Below, in pieces: positions 29,762-38,504 of a stretch of 64,000 nucleotides of DNA. The translations under genes were made by a program, and so were the position numbers. Origin of the DNA: Jeongeupia sp. USM3 (GTDB lineage Bacteria; Pseudomonadota; Gammaproteobacteria; Burkholderiales; Chitinibacteraceae); NCBI RefSeq assembly GCF_001808185.1, contig NZ_CP017668.1:1860001-1924000 (forward strand). The letters are read 5' to 3'. How positions within the stretch are numbered: position 1 is the stretch's first letter; every line of letters starts with the position of its first letter. Under the pieces are notes generated by a model. It saw only the letters and a list, made by a program, of their open reading frames with translations. It was not told the DNA's origin and made no database searches.

Positions 29762-32524
29762 TCAGCCGCTGTTGCGCAGGCCGGCGGCGATGCCGTTGAT
29801 CGTCAGATGGACCGCGTGCTGGACCTCTTCGCTTTCGTCGCCCGCACGCAGGCGCTTGAGCAGCTCGACCTGCAGGTGGTTGAGCGGGTCGAGGTAAGGC
29901 AGCCGGTTGTCGAGGCTGCGCGACAGCATCGGGTTGTCGGCCAGCAGCGCTTCATGCCCGGTGATCGCCTTGACGACGTCGACCGCACGCTGCCATTCGG
30001 CCTTGATCCGGCCGAAGATGCGCCGTGCCAGATCCTGGTCGTTGACGAGCTCCGAGTAACGCGCAGCAATCGCGATGTCCGACTTCGCCAGCACCATCTC
30101 CATGTTCGAGATCGTCGACGTGAAGAACGGCCAGTCGCGGTACAGCCGGCGCAACGTTTCCAGCCCTTCGTCGCCGGCGCCGTCGAGGTACTCGGTCACC
30201 GCGGTGCCGAAGCCGTACCAGCCCGGCAGCATCAGCCGGCACTGCGACCACGAGAATACCCACGGAATCGCCCGCAGGTCGCCGATCGAATTGGTCGCCT
30301 TGCGCGCGGCCGGACGCGAGCCGATGTTCAGGCTCGGGATTTCGCCGATCGGCGTCGCTTCGCGGAAGTAGGTAACGAAATCGGGCGTTGCGAACACCAG
30401 GTCTCGGTAGGCGCGGTAGGCGCGCGCCGACAGGTCGTCCATCAGCGCCAGCGAGGCCGGATCGTCGGTCGGCTCGCCGTTGTGCTTGGGCAGGCTCGCC
30501 TCGAGCGTCGCCGACACGAGGATCTCGAGATTGCGGCGACCGACTTCACGGTCGGCATACTTGGCGGCGATCACTTCGCCCTGCTCGGTGATGCGGATCT
30601 GGCCCGCGACCGAACCGGCCGGCTGCGCCAGGATCGCGTCGTGCGCCGGGCCGCCGCCACGGCCGACGGTACCGCCGCGGCCGTGGAACAGCCGCATCTT
30701 GAAGCCGGCCGCGTCGAACACCTTGACCAGGGTCTGTTCGGCCTTGTACAGCTCCCAGTTCGACGTCAGGTAGCCGCCGTCCTTGTTCGAATCCGAATAG
30801 CCAAGCATCACTTCCTGCACGCCGTTGCGGCAGCCGAGCATCTGGCGCCACTGCGGAATCGCGAACAGCTCGGTCATGATCTCGCCGCAGACGCGCAGGT
30901 CGGGGATGGTTTCGAACAGCGGGATGATGTTGATCTTGGCGACCGTCGTCGGCGCCAGTTGTACCAGACCGACTTCGTTCAGCAGCACCGCGACTTCGAG
31001 GATGTCCGACACCGACTCGCAGTTCGAGATGATGTAGTTCGGCAGCACCGCCTCGCCGTAGCGCGACTGGATTTCCTCGGCCGCACGGTAGATGTCGATC
31101 TCTTTCTGCGTTTCGGCGCTGTAGTCGACGTAGGGGCAGATCAGCGGGCGCGGGCTGGCCAGTTCGCGCAGCAACACGACGCGGCGGCTCGCCTCGTCGA
31201 GTTTCAGGTAATCCTCGAGACCTGCCTTTTCGAACAGCTCGGCGATCACCTTGTCGTGGATGCCCGAGTTCTGGCGCATGTCGACCGGCGCGAGGTGGAA
31301 GCCGAACACGCTGACCGCGCGCTGCAGCCGGCGCAGGCGGCCCTGGCTGAGCTTGGTGGCACCGTGCGCCCGGAGCGAGCTGGCGACCACGGCCAGATCG
31401 GCCGCGAGTTCCTGCGCGCTCTTGTACGGCTCGGCGCGTGCGACGTCGTGCAGGGTCTGGTGGAAGGTGCCGATCCTGACTGCAGTGGAGAAAATCCGTG
31501 CGCCGATGTGCGCGACGGCCAGCCGGTACGGCTCTTCGCCCTTGTGTGCGCGCTCTTCCGGCGTCGCCTTTTCGGCCAGCTGTTGCAAGGTCTGGTCGAC
31601 CTGGACCAGCCGGGTCGACATCGACAGCTCGCCTTCGAGCTTCTGGCATTGCTGGTAGTAATAGTCGAGCGCCACACCGGACTGGCGCGACACCGCGTAG
31701 CGCATCACCTCGGCGGTCACGAACGGGTTGCCGTCGCGGTCACCGCCGATCCAGCTGCCGACCTGCAGAAAGTTCGGCAGCTCGACCTTCTTGCCGGTCA
31801 AGGCCGCGAGCTTGTCCTCGAGGTCGAGCATCAGCCGCGGCACTTCGTGCAGGAAGGAATTGCGGAAGTAGGTCGTGCCGTTCTCGATCTCGTCCTGCAC
31901 GCGCAGCTTGACCGTACGGATCTCGCGCGTCTGCCACAGCGTGATCAGCACGCGCTCGAGCGCTTCCTGGTTCGCCTGCAGCTCTTCCGGCGTCAGCTGG
32001 TTGCGGTCGCGCTCGGCCAGCAGTTCGCCGACGGCGCGGTGGCCGTCGAGGATGGTCTTGCGCTTGATCTCGGTCGGGTGCGCGGTCAGTACCGGCACGA
32101 TCAGCGTTTCGTTCAGCAGCGAGAGGATTTCCGCCGGCTCGACGCCACGCGCGCCAAGGCGCTCGATCGCCGCGGCGATGCTGCCGCGCTGCGGTGCGGA
32201 GCCGAGGATCTTGTGCGCGCGACGGCGCCGGTTGTGGTGCAGATCCTCTGCTATATTCGAAAGGTGCGAGAAAGAACTGAACCCTCGCACCAAGGTCATT
32301 GCGCCTGCCAGATCCAGCGCCGACAGGGCTCGCGCCAGCGCCTGGCTGGCTGCCGGGTCATGCCCCTGTACGTATTTGAGTGCCAGCTCGCGGATCGCTT
32401 TGATCTGCTCGGCGGCGGCGGCACCGGTTTGTTCACGGATGGTATCGGCCAGCACGCGGGACAGAAGGTCCAGATCACGCGCAAGCGGCAGGTCTTTTTC
32501 GGCAATCGGTTCTAGTACGGACAT
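29762..32524 (-). CDS. ppc: Phosphoenolpyruvate carboxylase
   Basis: Carboxylates PEP to oxaloacetate and so refills the TCA cycle. The 920-residue protein shows the family motifs: VLTAHPTEIKRKT (catalytic histidine) near residue 145, the glycine-rich loop FHGRGGTVGRGGGP, QGEVIAAKY, and the conserved C-terminal end TINGIAAGLRNSG. Length is slightly above the E. coli enzyme (883). It diverges from the PhzF-like gene. Confidence 0.97.
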   Translation of the reverse strand: MSVLEPIAEKDLPLARDLDLLSRVLADTIREQTGAAAAEQIKAIRELALKYVQGHDPAASQALARALSALDLAGAMTLVRGFSSFSHLSNIAEDLHHNRRRRAHKILGSAPQRGSIAAAIERLGARGVEPAEILSLLNETLIVPVLTAHPTEIKRKTILDGHRAVGELLAERDRNQLTPEELQANQEALERVLITLWQTREIRTVKLRVQDEIENGTTYFRNSFLHEVPRLMLDLEDKLAALTGKKVELPNFLQVGSWIGGDRDGNPFVTAEVMRYAVSRQSGVALDYYYQQCQKLEGELSMSTRLVQVDQTLQQLAEKATPEERAHKGEEPYRLAVAHIGARIFSTAVRIGTFHQTLHDVARAEPYKSAQELAADLAVVASSLRAHGATKLSQGRLRRLQRAVSVFGFHLAPVDMRQNSGIHDKVIAELFEKAGLEDYLKLDEASRRVVLLRELASPRPLICPYVDYSAETQKEIDIYRAAEEIQSRYGEAVLPNYIISNCESVSDILEVAVLLNEVGLVQLAPTTVAKINIIPLFETIPDLRVCGEIMTELFAIPQWRQMLGCRNGVQEVMLGYSDSNKDGGYLTSNWELYKAEQTLVKVFDAAGFKMRLFHGRGGTVGRGGGPAHDAILAQPAGSVAGQIRITEQGEVIAAKYADREVGRRNLEILVSATLEASLPKHNGEPTDDPASLALMDDLSARAYRAYRDLVFATPDFVTYFREATPIGEIPSLNIGSRPAARKATNSIGDLRAIPWVFSWSQCRLMLPGWYGFGTAVTEYLDGAGDEGLETLRRLYRDWPFFTSTISNMEMVLAKSDIAIAARYSELVNDQDLARRIFGRIKAEWQRAVDVVKAITGHEALLADNPMLSRSLDNRLPYLDPLNHLQVELLKRLRAGDESEEVQHAVHLTINGIAAGLRNSG

Positions 32525-32544
32525 GGGCGGCTCGGCAGCGGCTA

Positions 32545-32575
32545 TTTATAGGCAAAATGTTCCCCATTGTAGCAA
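32545..32575 (-). promoter_or_regulatory. Candidate ppc promoter
   Basis: On the minus strand a -10 TATAAA (32545-32550) is preceded by TTGCTA (32570-32575) at 19 bases. The spacing is long, so the -35 assignment is uncertain. Confidence 0.35.
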
Positions 32576-32630
32576 CAAGTCGTCGCAACTGAAGCCCTTC
32601 GCCACCGCTTTGCCCATCGGAGCGCCGCCC

Positions 32631-33467
32631 TTGCAATACGAGTTTTTCCTGATCAACGGTTTTGCCGAGCGCCGCGCGTCCGGCGCGCCGCTGGCGGTGT
32701 TCGTCGTCGACGCACTGCCCGACGACGCCACGATGCAGCAGCTTGCCTACCAGCTCAACGCGCCGGAGAGCTGTTTCGTCACCCGTGCGGCCGATGCGAT
32801 GCACACGGTTTCGCCACAGTTCGCCCTGCCCTTTTCGGGGCTGTCGCTGCTCGCTGCCGCAACCGCACTGCAACAGGCCGGCGAGCCGTTTCCGGCGACG
32901 CTGCCGGGCCGCTACGGGCCGATCCAGCTTTCGCATGACGGCGAGGCCTGCTGGTTCCGCGCCTGGGCCAACCGGACCCGGCCGGCGCGGGCCGGGACGA
33001 TGGAGCTGGCGACCGCACTCGGCATCGATGCGCGCGACGTCGCCGGCGCACCGCTCTTTGTCGATACCGGGCTCGAGCAGCTCGTCGTGCCGGTGCGGAC
33101 ACGCCAGGCGGTGCTGCAGGCGGCGCCGCACCCGGCGCTGCTCGCGCAACTGGCCGGCAATGGCCAGCAGATTGCGCAGCTGGCACTGTGGCACCGCGAC
33201 GGCGAGATCGCGATGCTGCGTTTTTTCGGCAGCGATTCGTTCAGCATCTACGAGGATTTCGGCGCCGGCGGCGCCGTCGCCAACATCGGCGCCTGGCTGC
33301 TCGCCAGCGGCTGCGCACTGCCCGACCGGATCAAGGTCGAACAAGGCCACACAATACACCGGCCGTATACCCGGCTGTCGGTGCTGCACCTGCAGCTCGG
33401 CACCGACCGCGCGATCAGCGTCGGCGGCCGTTTCTGGGTCGTCGGCAGCGGCAGCGTATCGCTGTAA
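32631..33467 (+). CDS. PhzF-like isomerase family protein
   Basis: A 278-residue protein of the PhzF/diaminopimelate-epimerase fold. It begins QYEFFLINGFAERRASGAPLAVFV with the family's strand-loop-strand and the GAPLAVF position typical of the proton-shuttling region, and ends VSVGGRFWVVGSG-like (AISVGGRFWVVGSGSVSL). Members range from phenazine isomerases to proteins of unknown substrate; no phenazine genes are nearby, so the reaction is open. The frame is open upstream, but TTG 32631 has a GGAG site eight bases before it and gives the normal N-terminus. Confidence 0.82.
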   Translation: MQYEFFLINGFAERRASGAPLAVFVVDALPDDATMQQLAYQLNAPESCFVTRAADAMHTVSPQFALPFSGLSLLAAATALQQAGEPFPATLPGRYGPIQLSHDGEACWFRAWANRTRPARAGTMELATALGIDARDVAGAPLFVDTGLEQLVVPVRTRQAVLQAAPHPALLAQLAGNGQQIAQLALWHRDGEIAMLRFFGSDSFSIYEDFGAGGAVANIGAWLLASGCALPDRIKVEQGHTIHRPYTRLSVLHLQLGTDRAISVGGRFWVVGSGSVSL

Positions 33468-33470
33468 GCA

Positions 33471-33476
33471 CCTAGC
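33471..33476. repeat. Left target-site duplication of the IS481-type element
   Basis: CCTAGC, repeated at 34517-34522. It fits the NCTAGN target known for IS481. Confidence 0.9.
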
Positions 33477-34516
33477 TGTGAAGGTTCAATAGGTTGTTTC
33501 GGGTGTTCACCCGGAGAAGTTCTGCGAGACTGGAAATCGCCAAACCCCCAGTCACAGAACAAGACACCGGATGAACACACATAAGAATGCCCGACTGACG
33601 TATCTGCGTCGCCTGGAAATGGTTCAGGACATCACCGAGCATGGTTTGTCGACCGCGGCGGCGGCGGCACGCCATGGCGTAAGCGCGGTCACCACCCGCA
33701 AGTGGCTGGGCCGCTATCTGGTCGGCGGCGCGGCTGCCTTGCTCGACAAATCCTCGCGTCCCGAGCGCTCGCCACGTGCCATTGCGCCCAGCGTTGCCCT
33801 GACGATCATCGAATTGCGTCGCAAGCTGTTCCTGCAGGCTCGCATCGCAAGCTATATCGGCGTGTCCAAAGCAACCGTCAGTCGCGTGCTGCGACACGCA
33901 GGGCTATCGCGGTTAAGCGACCTGCAGCCCGCAGAGCCTGTGCAGCGCTACGAGCGCGAAACGCCCGGCGAACTGCTGCACGTCGACATCAAGAAGCTCG
34001 CCCGCTTCGAGCAGGTCGGCCATCGCATCACCGGCGATCGTCGCCAGAACAGCCGAAACAGCGGCTGGGAATATCTGTTCGTGGCGATCGACGACCATAG
34101 TCGCATCGCCTTCACCCGACTCTACCCCGACGAGCGCCGCGCCAGCGCCATCGACTTCCTGCGTGCGGCCAACGACTACTTCAAAACGCTGGGCGTACCG
34201 CTCCAGCGCCTGATCACCGATAACGGGCCCGCCTTCCGCTCCCATGACTTCGGCCGCGTTTGCGTTGAACTGGGCATTAAGCAGAGGTTCACCCGCGCCT
34301 ACCGACCGCAAACCAACGGCAAGGCCGAGCGCTTCATCCAGTCCGCGCTGCGCGAATGGGCCTACGGCCAAACCTATCAACACTCGGATGAGCGCGGCGC
34401 AGTCCTGAGGTATTGGAATCATTATTACAACTGGCACCGTCCGCATCACGGCATCGGCTGCCACGTGCCCATGTCCCGTCTCTCAGCAACGAAAAACAAC
34501 GTCTTGACTCTTCACA
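33477..34516 (+). mobile_element. Complete IS481-family insertion sequence
   Basis: A 1040-base element with imperfect terminal inverted repeats, 19 of the outer 23 bases matching (33477-33499 and 34494-34516, both starting TGTGAAG), flanked by the six-base duplication CCTAGC. It carries one transposase gene. Just inside the left end the palindrome CGGGTGTTCACCCG may shield the transposase from outside transcription. The intact duplication suggests a recent insertion. Confidence 0.95.
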
Positions 34517-34521
34517 CCTAG
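33571..34521 (+). CDS. IS481-family DDE transposase
   Basis: A 316-residue transposase: helix-turn-helix at about 18-50 (STAAAAARHGVSAVTTRKWLGRY), then a second one (IASYIGVSKATVSRVLRHAG), and an RNase-H-type catalytic core with the three acidic residues in LLHVDIKKLA, ITDNGPAF and NGKAERF. The frame appears intact. The last codon and the TAG stop use the CCTAG of the target duplication, since the element itself ends at 34516. Confidence 0.95.
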   Translation: MNTHKNARLTYLRRLEMVQDITEHGLSTAAAAARHGVSAVTTRKWLGRYLVGGAAALLDKSSRPERSPRAIAPSVALTIIELRRKLFLQARIASYIGVSKATVSRVLRHAGLSRLSDLQPAEPVQRYERETPGELLHVDIKKLARFEQVGHRITGDRRQNSRNSGWEYLFVAIDDHSRIAFTRLYPDERRASAIDFLRAANDYFKTLGVPLQRLITDNGPAFRSHDFGRVCVELGIKQRFTRAYRPQTNGKAERFIQSALREWAYGQTYQHSDERGAVLRYWNHYYNWHRPHHGIGCHVPMSRLSATKNNVLTLHT

Positions 34522-34522
34522 C
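34517..34522. repeat. Right target-site duplication of the IS481-type element
   Basis: CCTAGC, the second copy of the target site. Its palindromic CTAG gives the TAG stop of the transposase on the plus strand and of the response-regulator gene on the minus strand. Confidence 0.9.
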
Positions 34523-36140
34523 GCTCGCTTCCCTGCGCGGCGTCGATGCCGAAGCGGCGCTGCGTGCGAAGCCACACGTCCTGCAGCTGTCGCGCCCGGC
34601 CGTTGCCGGGTTCGATCCGCAGCGCGCGCTGCACGCAGGTCTGGGCAATCTGCATGTAGCCAGCGTCCCAGCCGACCCGGTTGACGCAGGTCAGCAGCGA
34701 ATTGGCCGCGTTCAGCAGCACGCCGACATTGCCCGGCAGCCGGTCGAGCGCGGCGATGAAACGCTCGGCCGCGCCGCGGAAGTCGCCCTCCTGCGCCGCG
34801 CGCACCGCTTCGTTGTTCAGCTCGACGATGTCGCTCGCCGCTTCGTGGATCAGCCTGGCGCCGGCCTCTGGCCGATCGGTGTACAGCGCCTCGACCCCGG
34901 CGATGATCTCTGCATCGTCGTGGCGGTTGCTCAGGGCGCGCCGGACCAGCTTCTCGGCGTCGCCACCGTCGCCGAGCACCATGCACGCCTGCGCCGCCTC
35001 GAGCAGCGCGCCGGCCGGTGCATCGTCGCGCGCGGCGAGCCGCGTCGCCGCGCCGGCGATCAGCTTGCGCGCCCTGTCCTTGTCGCCGGCGCTGACAAAG
35101 CTCGCGCCCTCGATCAGTTCGGCCACCGCCTGCGCGACATCGTCGCCACGGAAGTCGTGCATCAGCTGCGCCGCGGTCCGCCGCGCCGCGCCGATATCGC
35201 CCTGCGCCAGCTGCACGCGCGCCAGTTCGCCGTACAAGGCCGGGTCGCGCCAGAACGAGCCGCGGTTGAGCTGGACCGCCTGGCTCAGCGCGGCCTGCGC
35301 GACGTCGAGCACGCCGTTGCGCTGTGCCAGCCGCCCGCGCGCACGCTGCCGGCGCGCGACCAGCGGCGAACGGGCAACGGCATCCTCGAGCACCGCCTGC
35401 GCCGCCTCGGTCTCGCCCTGCGCCGCCAGCGTACGGGCAAGGCCGTCGTAGGCTTCGATCACCAGTTCGTGCTCGATCTTGACGCGCTCGAACAACAGCC
35501 GCGCCTCGTCGTACTGCTTGAGTGCGAACAGCGAGCGCGCCAGCCCGAGCTGGGCCCAAGGCCAGTCGCCGTCGGCGAGCTGCTCGCGGTAGAAATCGCG
35601 CGCCAGCACGTGCTCGCCGAGCAGGCCGAGCAGGCGGCCCTTGTGGCGCAGCAGGTCCGGGCGTTCGGCCGGCGCCGCCGTTGCCAGCTCGGCATTGCAC
35701 GCGGCGATCGCGGCCAGATAGTCGCCGGCACGGCTGGCATCGTCGATCGCCCGCAGCTGGCGCTTGCGCGCGATCGCCCTGCTCAGCCGCTCGAGCAGGT
35801 CGCTGCCCGAGAACGGCTTGAGCAGATAGGCATCCGGCGCCAGCTCGGCCGCGCTCATCACCTGCGCCAGCCTGCGCTCGCCGGTGACGATGACGAACAC
35901 CGACGACGGCTTCAGCAACTGGTGCGCCTGGCAGGCCTCGAAAAAGTGCAGGCCGTCGAAGCCGTCGCCGAGGTCGTACTCGCACAGCACGACGTCGTAC
36001 GCGCCCTGCTTGAGTTTGGCGAACGCATCGCCGGTCCGGCTTGCGTAGTCGATCTCGGCCGCACCGGCCTCCTGCAGGCCGCGCGCCAGCATCGCCCGCA
36101 CTTCGGACGCGGGCTCGATCACCAGGGCTCGGCTGCTCAT
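34518..36140 (-). CDS. Atypical receiver-domain protein with TPR repeats
   Basis: A 540-residue cytoplasmic protein: a receiver-like domain (about 4-125) followed by helical repeats of TPR type to the C-terminus. The receiver keeps the threonine (VIVTGE) and lysine (YLLKPF) positions, but the phosphoacceptor place reads LCEYDLG with glutamate at 54, and the usual acidic pair near the start reads IEP. It is therefore doubtful that it is phosphorylated; it may act as a protein-interaction scaffold. No output DNA-binding domain exists. It starts 10 bases after the uvrD stop, so the two are co-transcribed. Its TAG stop is part of the IS481 target site. Confidence 0.85.
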   Translation of the reverse strand: MSSRALVIEPASEVRAMLARGLQEAGAAEIDYASRTGDAFAKLKQGAYDVVLCEYDLGDGFDGLHFFEACQAHQLLKPSSVFVIVTGERRLAQVMSAAELAPDAYLLKPFSGSDLLERLSRAIARKRQLRAIDDASRAGDYLAAIAACNAELATAAPAERPDLLRHKGRLLGLLGEHVLARDFYREQLADGDWPWAQLGLARSLFALKQYDEARLLFERVKIEHELVIEAYDGLARTLAAQGETEAAQAVLEDAVARSPLVARRQRARGRLAQRNGVLDVAQAALSQAVQLNRGSFWRDPALYGELARVQLAQGDIGAARRTAAQLMHDFRGDDVAQAVAELIEGASFVSAGDKDRARKLIAGAATRLAARDDAPAGALLEAAQACMVLGDGGDAEKLVRRALSNRHDDAEIIAGVEALYTDRPEAGARLIHEAASDIVELNNEAVRAAQEGDFRGAAERFIAALDRLPGNVGVLLNAANSLLTCVNRVGWDAGYMQIAQTCVQRALRIEPGNGRARQLQDVWLRTQRRFGIDAAQGSER

Positions 36141-36150
36141 CGGCTGCGGC

Positions 36151-38268
36151 TCACTCGGTCAGGGCTTCCAGTTTGGCATACGCGACGGCCAGCCACTTGA
36201 CGCCGTGCTCGCGGAAACTGACCTGGACATTGCCGGTCGCACCGCCTTCGTGGTCGGTCACGACACCGATGCCGAACTTCGGATGCCTGACGTTCATGCC
36301 GATCGCCAGCCCGTGATCCGGCGTGCTCTTGCGCACCGGCGCGGCCACCGCCGCCTGCGGCGCATAGCCGCGGTTGAGGAAGCGCAGCAGGTCCTGCGGG
36401 ATCTCGTTGAGAAAGCGGCTGGCGACCGCGTAGCGCGTCTGGCCATGCAGCATGCGGCTCTGTGCCAGCGTCAGATAGAGCCGGCGACGCGCCCGGGTGA
36501 TCGCGACGTACATCAGCCGCCGCTCTTCCTCGAGCCCCTTGGGATCATTGGCCGAGTTGTCGTGCGGAAACAGCCCTTCCTCGATCCCGGTCAGGAACAC
36601 CGAGTGGAACTCAAGCCCCTTGGACGAGTGCACCGTCATCAGCTGGACCGCTGCCTCGCCGGCGCCGGCCTCGCGCTCTCCGCCTTCGAGGCTGGCATTG
36701 GCGAGGAAGGCCGCCAGGTCGTTCTCGTCCTCGGTGACGAAGGCCGCCGCGGCACTGACGAGTTCGCCGAGGTTGGCGAGCCGCTCCTCGCCGTCCTTGT
36801 CGTTGCGGTAGTGCTCGCCGAGGCCGGACTGCTCGACCACCAGCGACACCTGCTCGGGCAGCGCCAGCGCATCGCCGTCGCGCCGCATCGCGTCGACGAG
36901 CTGGACGAAGCGGCCGACCGCCGCCGCGCTGCGGCCGGCGCCGCCCGAGCACGCCGCCAGCCACAGGCTGGTCCCGGTGACGCGCGCGGTTTCCTGCAGC
37001 GTTTCGATCGTCCGGTTGCCGATGCCGCGGGTCGGGAAATTGATGATGCGCAGCAGTGCATTGTCGTCGTCGGGATTGGCGATCAGCCTGAGATAGGCCA
37101 ATGCATGCTTGATTTCCTGGCGCTCGTAAAAACGCAGCCCGCCATAGACGCGATACGGAATCCCGGCCTGAACCAGCGCGTGCTCGATCGCGCGCGATTG
37201 CGCATTCGAGCGATACAGCACGGCGATTTCGTCGGCATCGACGCCATCGCGCGTCAACTGGCCGATTTCGTCGACGAGGAAATCGGCTTCCTCGAAATCG
37301 GACGCGGCCTCGAATACCCGGATCGGCTCACCGCCGGCTTCCGAGGTCCATAAGGTCTTGCCCAGGCGCTCGCGATTGTTGGCGATCACGGCATTGGCCG
37401 CATCGAGGATATTGCCGTGCGAGCGGTAATTCTGCTCGAGCCGGATCACGTGCCTGACCGCGTAATCCTTCTGAAAGTCGAACATATTGCCGACATTGGC
37501 ACCGCGGAACGCGTAGATCGACTGGTCGTCGTCGCCGACGGCGAAAATGGCGTTATCGGGCCCGGCCAGGAGCTTGAGCCACGCGTATTGCAGCCGGTTG
37601 GTATCCTGGAATTCGTCGACCAGTATCTGCCGGAAACGCGAGCGGTAATGCTCGCGCAACGAGGCATTGCGATCGAGCAGCTCGTAGCATGCCAGCAGCA
37701 ATTCGGCGAAGTCGACCACGCCCTCGCGCCGGCATTGCGCTTCGTACTCGGCATAGATCGCGCGCAAGGTGCGCGCGTAGTCGTCCCACGCCTCCGCCGC
37801 CGCTGCGCGCAGGCCGTTTTCCTTCTGGCCGTTGATGTAGTTCTGCACCGTCTTGGGCGGATAGCGCTCGTCGTCGACGTTGAGCGCCTTGAGCACGCGC
37901 TTGATCGCGGCGAGCTGGTCGGTCGAGTCGAGGATCGCGAACGTCGCCGGCAGGCCGGCGTCGCGGTGATGCAGCCGCAGCATCCGGTTGCACAGGCCGT
38001 GGAAGGTGCCGATCCACAGGCCGCGCGGGTTCAGCGGCAGCATGGCCGTCAGCCGCGCGAGCATTTCCTTGGCGGCCTTGTTGGTGAACGTCACCGCCAG
38101 CACGCCGGCCGGACTGAGCTGGCCGGTCGACAGCAGCCAGGCGATGCGCGTCGTCAATACCCGGGTCTTGCCGCTGCCGGCGCCGGCGAGGATCAGCGCG
38201 TGCGCCATCGGCAGCTCGACCGCGGCGGCCTGTTCGGGATTGAGGGATTCGGTCAGAGGATGCGCCAT
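36151..38268 (-). CDS. uvrD: DNA helicase II UvrD
   Basis: An SF1 helicase that unwinds DNA 3' to 5' in nucleotide excision and mismatch repair. The 705-residue protein has all motifs: Q motif LNPEQAAAV, Walker A ILAGAGSGKT near residue 27, TFTNKAAKEM, Walker B VDEFQDTN, GDDDQSIYAFRGA, LEQNYRSH, VHSSKGLEF, and MYVAITRARRRLYL. The C-terminal part carries a Tudor-like tail (VRHPKFGIGVVTDHEG). The ATG at 38266-38268 directly abuts a 267-base MITE-like insertion, so its ribosome site and leader are now MITE sequence. Confidence 0.95.
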   Translation of the reverse strand: MAHPLTESLNPEQAAAVELPMAHALILAGAGSGKTRVLTTRIAWLLSTGQLSPAGVLAVTFTNKAAKEMLARLTAMLPLNPRGLWIGTFHGLCNRMLRLHHRDAGLPATFAILDSTDQLAAIKRVLKALNVDDERYPPKTVQNYINGQKENGLRAAAAEAWDDYARTLRAIYAEYEAQCRREGVVDFAELLLACYELLDRNASLREHYRSRFRQILVDEFQDTNRLQYAWLKLLAGPDNAIFAVGDDDQSIYAFRGANVGNMFDFQKDYAVRHVIRLEQNYRSHGNILDAANAVIANNRERLGKTLWTSEAGGEPIRVFEAASDFEEADFLVDEIGQLTRDGVDADEIAVLYRSNAQSRAIEHALVQAGIPYRVYGGLRFYERQEIKHALAYLRLIANPDDDNALLRIINFPTRGIGNRTIETLQETARVTGTSLWLAACSGGAGRSAAAVGRFVQLVDAMRRDGDALALPEQVSLVVEQSGLGEHYRNDKDGEERLANLGELVSAAAAFVTEDENDLAAFLANASLEGGEREAGAGEAAVQLMTVHSSKGLEFHSVFLTGIEEGLFPHDNSANDPKGLEEERRLMYVAITRARRRLYLTLAQSRMLHGQTRYAVASRFLNEIPQDLLRFLNRGYAPQAAVAAPVRKSTPDHGLAIGMNVRHPKFGIGVVTDHEGGATGNVQVSFREHGVKWLAVAYAKLEALTE

Positions 38269-38300
38269 AAGAGCCTATTCAATATCTTTTCGCGTCAGCG

Positions 38301-38400
38301 TTCGGGGTAGTGTGCCGGCAGCGGGCAAGACACGAGCCACGCCGCGGTACAGGTACCGCAAGTGGCTCGCAACGCCGCACGCAGCCGGCAATGCCCCGAA
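38301..38400. repeat. Long interrupted hairpin inside the MITE
   Basis: Four nested perfect stems pair across 100 bases: TTCGGGG/CCCCGAA (38301-38307 with 38394-38400), TGCCGGC/GCCGGCA (38313-38319 with 38384-38390), CGAGCCAC/GTGGCTCG (38333-38340 with 38362-38369) and GCGGTAC/GTACCGC (38344-38350 with 38353-38359). This makes 29 base pairs with internal loops. Confidence 0.88.
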
Positions 38401-38412
38401 CCCGAAGGGCCG

Positions 38413-38504
38413 GGCCGGAAAAAAGCCATGCACTGCGTTGTACTCCTTGCCAATAACGGGTTACTGCCCGCGTCACACGCCTTGTGCCTGACCTTTTTCC
38501 GGCC
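38413..38504. repeat. Second stem inside the MITE
   Basis: GGCCGGAAAAA (38413-38423) is perfectly complementary to TTTTTCCGGCC (38494-38504), enclosing about 70 bases. Confidence 0.8.

Noticed and set aside
29663..32515. A 950-codon open frame antisense to ppc
   Set aside because: The ppc frame has all catalytic motifs; the antisense frame is rich in Arg, Val and Asp without any domain.
38279..38476. A 65-codon minus-strand frame inside the MITE
   Set aside because: It spans the hairpin arms, has no ribosome site and no resemblance to a transposase.
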